A DNA stretch of 10,807 nt, from positions 1 to 10,807 of the forward strand of contig DEPV01000027.1 in NCBI GenBank assembly GCA_002358955.1. Reading direction: 5' to 3'. The DNA is from Erysipelothrix sp. UBA3383. GTDB lineage: Bacteria > Bacillota_I > Bacilli_A > Erysipelotrichales > Erysipelotrichaceae. How positions within the stretch are numbered: the first letter of the stretch is position 1; each line of letters starts with the position of its first letter. Shown piece after piece: positions 6,107-10,807 of the stretch. The translations under genes and the position numbers were made by a program. The notes below the pieces were generated by a model. That model was not told where the DNA came from, searched no databases, and worked only from the letters and a program-made list of their open reading frames with translations.

Positions 6107-7485
6107 GATGAGACCTTTTGTGACTTGATTAAGTCAGCCATCCAAAAACTACTCTTTTTAGCACTTCGTTCTTGTGTTTCAAGATCAATGCGGTAATACC
6201 CATAACGGTTACGGTATCCATTCAGCCATGACCAGCAGTCAACAAAAGTCCACATGTGGTATCCAAAGCAGTTGGCACCTTGTGCAATTGCTTCATGTAA
6301 TACTGCTAAATGGTCATAAATGAATTCAATACGGTAATCATCAACGATCATACCCTCATCATTCATAAAACGTTCTTCATCCGCAACACCCATCCCATTT
6401 TCAGAGAGGTACCATGGAATATTCTTGTATTCATTTTTTAACATCATTGCAATATCCATAATCGCTTCAGGATAAATTTCCCACCCACGATATGGGTTCA
6501 TACGGCGTTCTGGCCATACATACGGTTCATACAGATCTTCAGGTACTAAAACTTCAGTCTTAATAACTTCTGGTGCTTGAACACGTTTTGGTTGATAGTA
6601 GTTAACACCTAAGAATTCAGCAGTATTATTCTTGATGATTTCAAGATCACTTGCTGCAGTTTCAGGTAATAAATCATACTCTTTAAGTAAATCGATTAAC
6701 TCTTGTGAGAATTCACCCGTTACCATACCATCAATAAAACTAGTAATGTTTAACAAACGTGCAATACGTGCTGCTTCAACATCTTCTTTAGAGTCTGATC
6801 GACCAAATACAGGTGTCAGGTTTAGGATGGTTCCTACTTCCAAAGATTCATTGACTGATTTCATTGCTGAAATTGCTTTAGCATGCGCTAAAATCGTATG
6901 GTACCCTGCAATAATCGCCTTTTTAAAGTTAACTTCTGCAGGATAGTGAAATTCGTATATGTATGAACATTCAACATGTACAATGGGCTCATTGAATGTC
7001 GTCCACATCTCTACTAAATCACCAAATTCTTGTGCACATACTTGTGCATAATATGCAAAGTGATCAGCAACTTCAGGATTAATCCAACCACCCTTTTCCA
7101 TCATCCACATTGGCATATCAAAGTGGAATAGGTTAATAATGGGTTTAACCCCTTTATCAAGCATGGTTTGGAAATAATCACGATAGTAAGCAACAGCCTT
7201 TGGATTCACAGTTTTACCATCAGGTAATAAACGTGTCCAAGAAATCGATGTACGGTAAGAGTTTAAATTCATATCTGCCATCAATTGAACATCATCTTTA
7301 TAGCGGTTGTAAACATCCGATGTTATTTGTGGTCCAATATCCGCATCAAAATGTTGCGGTTCTGTTTCAAACCAGTAATCCCATGTATTTTGGCTCTTAC
7401 CATCAATATTATTAGAACCTTCAGTTTGAGGCGCAGACGCTGCTGCACCCCAAATGAAGTTGTTTGGAAATTGAAGGTGTTTCAT
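6103..7485 (-). CDS. GH1 beta-glycosidase, 6-phospho-glycosidase-like with altered phosphate site
   Basis: This complete 460-residue TIM-barrel hydrolase has no signal peptide, so it acts on beta-linked sugars inside the cell. The N-terminal family signature is FIWGAAASAPQTEG (10-23). The acid/base is E166 in TFNEP and the nucleophile E362 in SENGMG. In the sugar-binding loop, plain beta-glucosidases have DNFEW; here it is DCWSW, with S419 in the place of the glucose-binding Glu. That Ser, and Y428, match the 6-phosphate pocket of LacG-type enzymes, but the Lys of that pocket is N426 (SWLNGYRNRYG). So substrate state (phosphorylated or not) is uncertain. It starts 2 nt after GH38, with AAGGA 9 nt upstream, and overlaps ROK 1. 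A role on the beta-linked core left after alpha-mannose removal is a reasonable guess. Confidence 0.92.
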   Translation of the reverse strand: MKHLQFPNNFIWGAAASAPQTEGSNNIDGKSQNTWDYWFETEPQHFDADIGPQITSDVYNRYKDDVQLMADMNLNSYRTSISWTRLLPDGKTVNPKAVAYYRDYFQTMLDKGVKPIINLFHFDMPMWMMEKGGWINPEVADHFAYYAQVCAQEFGDLVEMWTTFNEPIVHVECSYIYEFHYPAEVNFKKAIIAGYHTILAHAKAISAMKSVNESLEVGTILNLTPVFGRSDSKEDVEAARIARLLNITSFIDGMVTGEFSQELIDLLKEYDLLPETAASDLEIIKNNTAEFLGVNYYQPKRVQAPEVIKTEVLVPEDLYEPYVWPERRMNPYRGWEIYPEAIMDIAMMLKNEYKNIPWYLSENGMGVADEERFMNDEGMIVDDYRIEFIYDHLAVLHEAIAQGANCFGYHMWTFVDCWSWLNGYRNRYGYYRIDLETQERSAKKSSFWMADLIKSQKVSS

Positions 7486-7487
7486 AG

Positions 7488-10160
7488 TTACACTTCCTTT
7501 GTAAAACGTACGGTACGGATTTCTCCACCCTTAAGATCTGTATCAATTGCATCTGTTGTAACAGTTTCAATTAAATCAGATTGCGTTCCACTATAGTTTA
7601 CCATGGAAACATCAAAGTTTGTATTGCTTTCGTTATCTAAGTTGAACAGACGAAGAATAACATCATCACCGTATTCATTACGCTTCAGAGCACTTACTAA
7701 ACCTTGTTTTGAATCTACTGATAAGAATGTGTTTGCTGCAGGTAAAGTTCCTTCTGAGTGTTTTGTTTGTACACTTGAGAATTCAACTTGGTTTCCTTTA
7801 ACAGCCTTGTATGCATCAAATTTATCATCTGCATTATGGAATGCTAATGAGTATGAAACGGATGTCTCACCTAAACATTGTGCACCAGGTGTTGGGAAGT
7901 AACCCCAGTCACCCATTTCTCCAGTACTGCGTAGCATTGTTACAGCAATGTAACGGTTGTCTACTAATTCATATTCGTTCAATCCAAAGTTACCTACGAT
8001 CACACCACGCTCATCATTACTGTTTGCAGAGAATGATTGTTGGTGTTGTGGATTCGCTGGGTTTTGCCATGATGAACTTACGCCATTAGGACGCTCTACC
8101 ACTTCATAGATTGACTCTGATTGGTGGTGTGTTGTTTCCATGTGTGTATCAAATACAACACGTAAACGGTGGTCTTTCACTTGGTTGTCATAACTTGATT
8201 CAAACTTCAATACTTCAGAGTCTCGCTCTAATGTAATCAGTGTTTCAATAACAAATGGTACCAATACATCAGATCGTTGTGCCTTACGCTCACGCATCTC
8301 TGTAACTGACATTTGTTCTACAAGAAGTAGATCATCTCCAGATTTTGGTAACATCATTGTTTGTGTTAAACGTACTGTATGAATCATATCAGTGTGTAGA
8401 ACACTTTCAACTTCAGTCTTAACACCCTTACTTGTGATGAGTACATCACCTTCAGGTGCTTTAAAGATATACTCATTACCAATATCTCCAGCATTATCAA
8501 AGACCATGATATCGGTATAGTTAAAGTCAGTCTTTTTATCAAGAACATCAAGTGTTCCATCAGCATTAACATCAACCTTCATAAACTGGTTTTCAAGTGT
8601 TGTTGAAGCTTTCAGTGTATGATCTTGTGTTGTTTCAGCATCAACTAATGCATAGGTATTCCATGAGAATGCAGGCATATCCACTAATGATAGACGAATT
8701 GTAATGTAACGAGCCATGTGTGGTACTCTAAATCCATCTTTCGGAAGATCTGCATGGAATCGTACTTCTGAACTGATGAAATCATATTCAACAGAGTTTC
8801 CATTCTCATCAACGATGTCAAAGTGTGGAACTCCTTGTTCTACTAAGTCATAGTAGTTTTCTTGTGGCTTACGCTCATTGAATCGAATTCTTGAGTATTC
8901 AAGTTCCAATTCAACAACACCACTCTTTGCATTACCCAGTGTGTTAAAAATTGTAAATGGACGCGCATCTTCTGCAAATTTACTTGTATCGATTGCACCT
9001 TGTAGGTGACGTAATGCTTCATCTTTAACAAATAAACCAACTTGTTTCGCATCTTCAAAACGTGTCACCATTCCATCATGTACTGCATCAATTGAACATC
9101 CACAGATACTATCGTGTGGGTGGTTTTGCATTAGTTTCTTCCATGCAAAACGTAGTTTTTCATGAGGGTAATCCCCTGTAACTTCATGTGCCATTGTAGC
9201 TAGTGGTTCAGCAATACGCTCTAATAAGTTTTGTACTTCCGTGTTTGATTGTTTTAAGTAAACACGTGATGATGATGTGTTAGCAAGTGTATACCAACCA
9301 TCTGTCTCTTGTGATGTTAATTCACCTTGTACCTGACCAATATCTTCTGGCAGTTCTTTTTGAACTTCCTCAAGATACTCATCAAAACTTGAGTGAACAA
9401 ACTCATACTCAGGATATAATTCATTTGCAAGACGAATTGCAGCTGTAACATCCTTTTGTACTGGTTGGTGGTCAACCCCGTTCATCATTAATAAGTGACG
9501 TGTTGAAGCATAACGCTCAACATCTGCTAATTTTACATCCCAGAATTCACGTGCTTCTTTTTCAGTTGCAGGAATCTCATTACCATTTGAATACCAGTTA
9601 GCAAACAATAGTGAGAAGATCTCAGTACCATCTGCACCCTTCCAGTTAATTTCTGAGTATTTTGAAGTGTAGTCTTCATCAACAACAACGTTATTAAACC
9701 CTGTAGTCTTAACTCCACGTCCAAATGCTACTGCATCAATGCCACCTTGTTTCATCATTTGTGGTGCTTGTGCCATGTTACCAAATGTATCTGGGAAATA
9801 ACCTAATTTAACCGGCTCACCCCATTTAGCACTCTCATCAAGTCCCACAATCATGTTACGAGCATTCGCCTCTGAACTGATTAGGAAGTCATCTTGTAGA
9901 ATGTAGAATGGTCCAATCTTCAGTTTACCCTCTTGTACGTATTTACGAACAAGTTCACGGTTTTCAGGACGTACTTCTAGGTAGTCATCTAATAATAGCG
10001 TTTGTCCATCCATATGGAAACTCTTATATTCTGGATCTGTTTCAAACAACTCAAATAAATCATCAAACAATTCAATTAAACGCATGTGGTGTTGCTCATA
10101 TGGCAAATACCACTCACGGTCCCAGTGTGTATGGGAAATAACATGTACTTTTTTCTTCAT
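7488..10160 (-). CDS. GH38 alpha-mannosidase, intracellular bacterial type
   Basis: This complete 890-residue enzyme is a retaining zinc-dependent alpha-mannosidase, typical in length for bacterial GH38. The catalytic domain (about 3-260) begins with HVISHTHWDREW: H12 and D14 are zinc ligands. D124 in GYFPDTFGN is the nucleophile and third ligand, and H349 in the helical middle region (QNHPHDSICGCS) is the fourth. The rest, about 390-890, is the beta-rich C-terminal part. There is no signal peptide or membrane segment, so it acts in the cytoplasm. Characterised streptococcal relatives cut alpha-1,3-mannosidic bonds and sit beside GH125 and ROK genes in N-glycan loci; the same neighbours are present here. 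It starts 4 nt after the GH125 stop, with GGAG 10 nt upstream. Confidence 0.97.
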   Translation of the reverse strand: MKKKVHVISHTHWDREWYLPYEQHHMRLIELFDDLFELFETDPEYKSFHMDGQTLLLDDYLEVRPENRELVRKYVQEGKLKIGPFYILQDDFLISSEANARNMIVGLDESAKWGEPVKLGYFPDTFGNMAQAPQMMKQGGIDAVAFGRGVKTTGFNNVVVDEDYTSKYSEINWKGADGTEIFSLLFANWYSNGNEIPATEKEAREFWDVKLADVERYASTRHLLMMNGVDHQPVQKDVTAAIRLANELYPEYEFVHSSFDEYLEEVQKELPEDIGQVQGELTSQETDGWYTLANTSSSRVYLKQSNTEVQNLLERIAEPLATMAHEVTGDYPHEKLRFAWKKLMQNHPHDSICGCSIDAVHDGMVTRFEDAKQVGLFVKDEALRHLQGAIDTSKFAEDARPFTIFNTLGNAKSGVVELELEYSRIRFNERKPQENYYDLVEQGVPHFDIVDENGNSVEYDFISSEVRFHADLPKDGFRVPHMARYITIRLSLVDMPAFSWNTYALVDAETTQDHTLKASTTLENQFMKVDVNADGTLDVLDKKTDFNYTDIMVFDNAGDIGNEYIFKAPEGDVLITSKGVKTEVESVLHTDMIHTVRLTQTMMLPKSGDDLLLVEQMSVTEMRERKAQRSDVLVPFVIETLITLERDSEVLKFESSYDNQVKDHRLRVVFDTHMETTHHQSESIYEVVERPNGVSSSWQNPANPQHQQSFSANSNDERGVIVGNFGLNEYELVDNRYIAVTMLRSTGEMGDWGYFPTPGAQCLGETSVSYSLAFHNADDKFDAYKAVKGNQVEFSSVQTKHSEGTLPAANTFLSVDSKQGLVSALKRNEYGDDVILRLFNLDNESNTNFDVSMVNYSGTQSDLIETVTTDAIDTDLKGGEIRTVRFTKEV

Positions 10161-10164
10161 AAAA

Positions 10165-10807
10165 TTATCGCTCCACTCTTATATCAAAATAATCCATTAC
10201 TAACTCACAGAACATCATATTCGCCCATGAGAACCATTCTCTTGAGAATTGTGTTGGATCGTTTACATCAAAACTTTCATGCATCATTAAAGTTCCCCCA
10301 TCATTGCTTGCTAGGTTGTTTAATAATGACTCTTTATGTGCTTTATCATGAGTTGTTAAACCTTCAATAGACAGAGCAATTGGCCAGATGAAGTTAGGGT
10401 GTGTATGTGAACTTCCGCAACCTTGTGAGTACTTACCTTCATAGTAGTACTTGTTACTCTTACTTAAGATGTGATTACGAGTATTTACATAAACTTCATC
10501 ATCAAAGTCACAGTAACCAAGGTATGGTGCAGCAAGTAGACTTGGTACGTTTGGATCATCAATGGTTAGAGCATTTCCTAATCCATCCACTTCATACGCA
10601 TAAATCTTAGTTCCATCTTCAGTTTCAACAATCCCATGCTCTTTAATACCAGCATCAATCTCATTTCTTAATTGACGTGCTTTATCCACTAAATCTTGAC
10701 GTTTGAAGTGATTTGGTAATACTTCTAATAAGTAATCCAATACAACCACTGCAAACATGTTGGATGGTACTAAGTAAGAATAGATACAAGCATCATCACT
10801 AGGTCTA
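10165..10807 (-). CDS. GH125 exo-alpha-1,6-mannosidase (N-terminus cut by window edge)
   Basis: The C-terminal 214 codons of a GH125 (formerly DUF1237) protein are visible. The frame is open to the right edge, so the ATG at 10758 is internal: upstream codons read RPSDDACIYSYLVPSN, a strongly conserved GH125 block. The family is an inverting, metal-independent exo-alpha-1,6-mannosidase with an (alpha/alpha)6 barrel of about 430 residues. The likely acid Asp lies in RPSDDA at the edge and the likely base Glu in MMHESFD, 37 residues before the C-terminus; their spacing fits the family. With GH38 it would strip alpha-mannose from imported N-glycan or mannan fragments. It is the first visible gene of the operon; the promoter and any earlier genes lie outside. 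Whether a signal peptide exists cannot be seen. Confidence 0.95.
   Translation of the reverse strand, partial: RPSDDACIYSYLVPSNMFAVVVLDYLLEVLPNHFKRQDLVDKARQLRNEIDAGIKEHGIVETEDGTKIYAYEVDGLGNALTIDDPNVPSLLAAPYLGYCDFDDEVYVNTRNHILSKSNKYYYEGKYSQGCGSSHTHPNFIWPIALSIEGLTTHDKAHKESLLNNLASNDGGTLMMHESFDVNDPTQFSREWFSWANMMFCELVMDYFDIRVER

Noticed and set aside
7603..8089. Plus-strand open frames of 92-99 codons opposite the GH38 gene, and similar ones opposite manA, GH1 and GH125.
   Set aside because: They lie antisense to well-conserved enzymes, have no recognisable domains or convincing ribosome sites, and are shadows of the coding frame.
8384..9724. Minus-strand frames of 63-71 codons inside GH38 in another frame.
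   Set aside because: They overlap the continuous GH38 frame, which is intact from 10160 to 7488, and their composition looks like frame-shifted translation.

Overview
The window is low-GC DNA in which every recognisable gene lies on the minus strand, so transcription runs from the right edge to the left. AGGAGG-type ribosome binding sites, T-tailed hairpin terminators, a class II tRNA-Leu with encoded CCA, and ManA, ROK and GH1 proteins of the Bacillota type point to a low-GC Gram-positive bacterium. An Erysipelotrichia or Lactobacillales-like host is plausible, but this is an inference from style and not a taxonomic match.

Right part (3244-10807): a compact operon for sugar catabolism, read in the order GH125 exo-alpha-1,6-mannosidase (cut by the right edge), GH38 alpha-mannosidase, GH1 beta-glycosidase, ROK kinase 1 (beta-glucoside-kinase type), ROK kinase 2, and mannose-6-phosphate isomerase (manA). 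Gaps are 2-4 nt, or ATGA overlaps of 4 nt, so translation is probably coupled. A strong hairpin terminator closes the unit at 3244-3291. None of the enzymes with a visible N-terminus has a signal peptide, so imported mannose-rich oligosaccharides (N-glycan fragments or mannan) are probably trimmed in the cytoplasm. GH125 and GH38 would remove alpha-linked mannose, a ROK kinase would phosphorylate the sugar, and ManA would convert mannose-6-phosphate to fructose-6-phosphate. The most interesting part is the coupled GH1 + BglK-like ROK pair. It could deal with the remaining beta-linked disaccharide by a phosphorylated route, possibly a phospho-beta-mannosidase route. The GH1 has an unusual phosphate-site signature (Ser and Tyr kept, Lys replaced by Asn). 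The operon promoter, transporter and regulator are not in the window.

Middle part (1808-3163): a tRNA-Leu(CAA) with its own promoter and terminator, then about 290 bp without a gene that carries palindromes around a candidate extended -10 promoter, then an aldo/keto reductase of the AKR5 type with its own terminator at 1808-1842.

Left part (1-1751): two membrane proteins of the VanZ family in tandem. The upstream one is a plain VanZ protein with a good sigma-A-like promoter. The downstream one is a VanZ-RDD fusion that runs off the left edge. Their substrate is unknown. VanZ proteins are linked to teicoplanin resistance in some loci, but nothing here shows a glycopeptide-resistance cluster.
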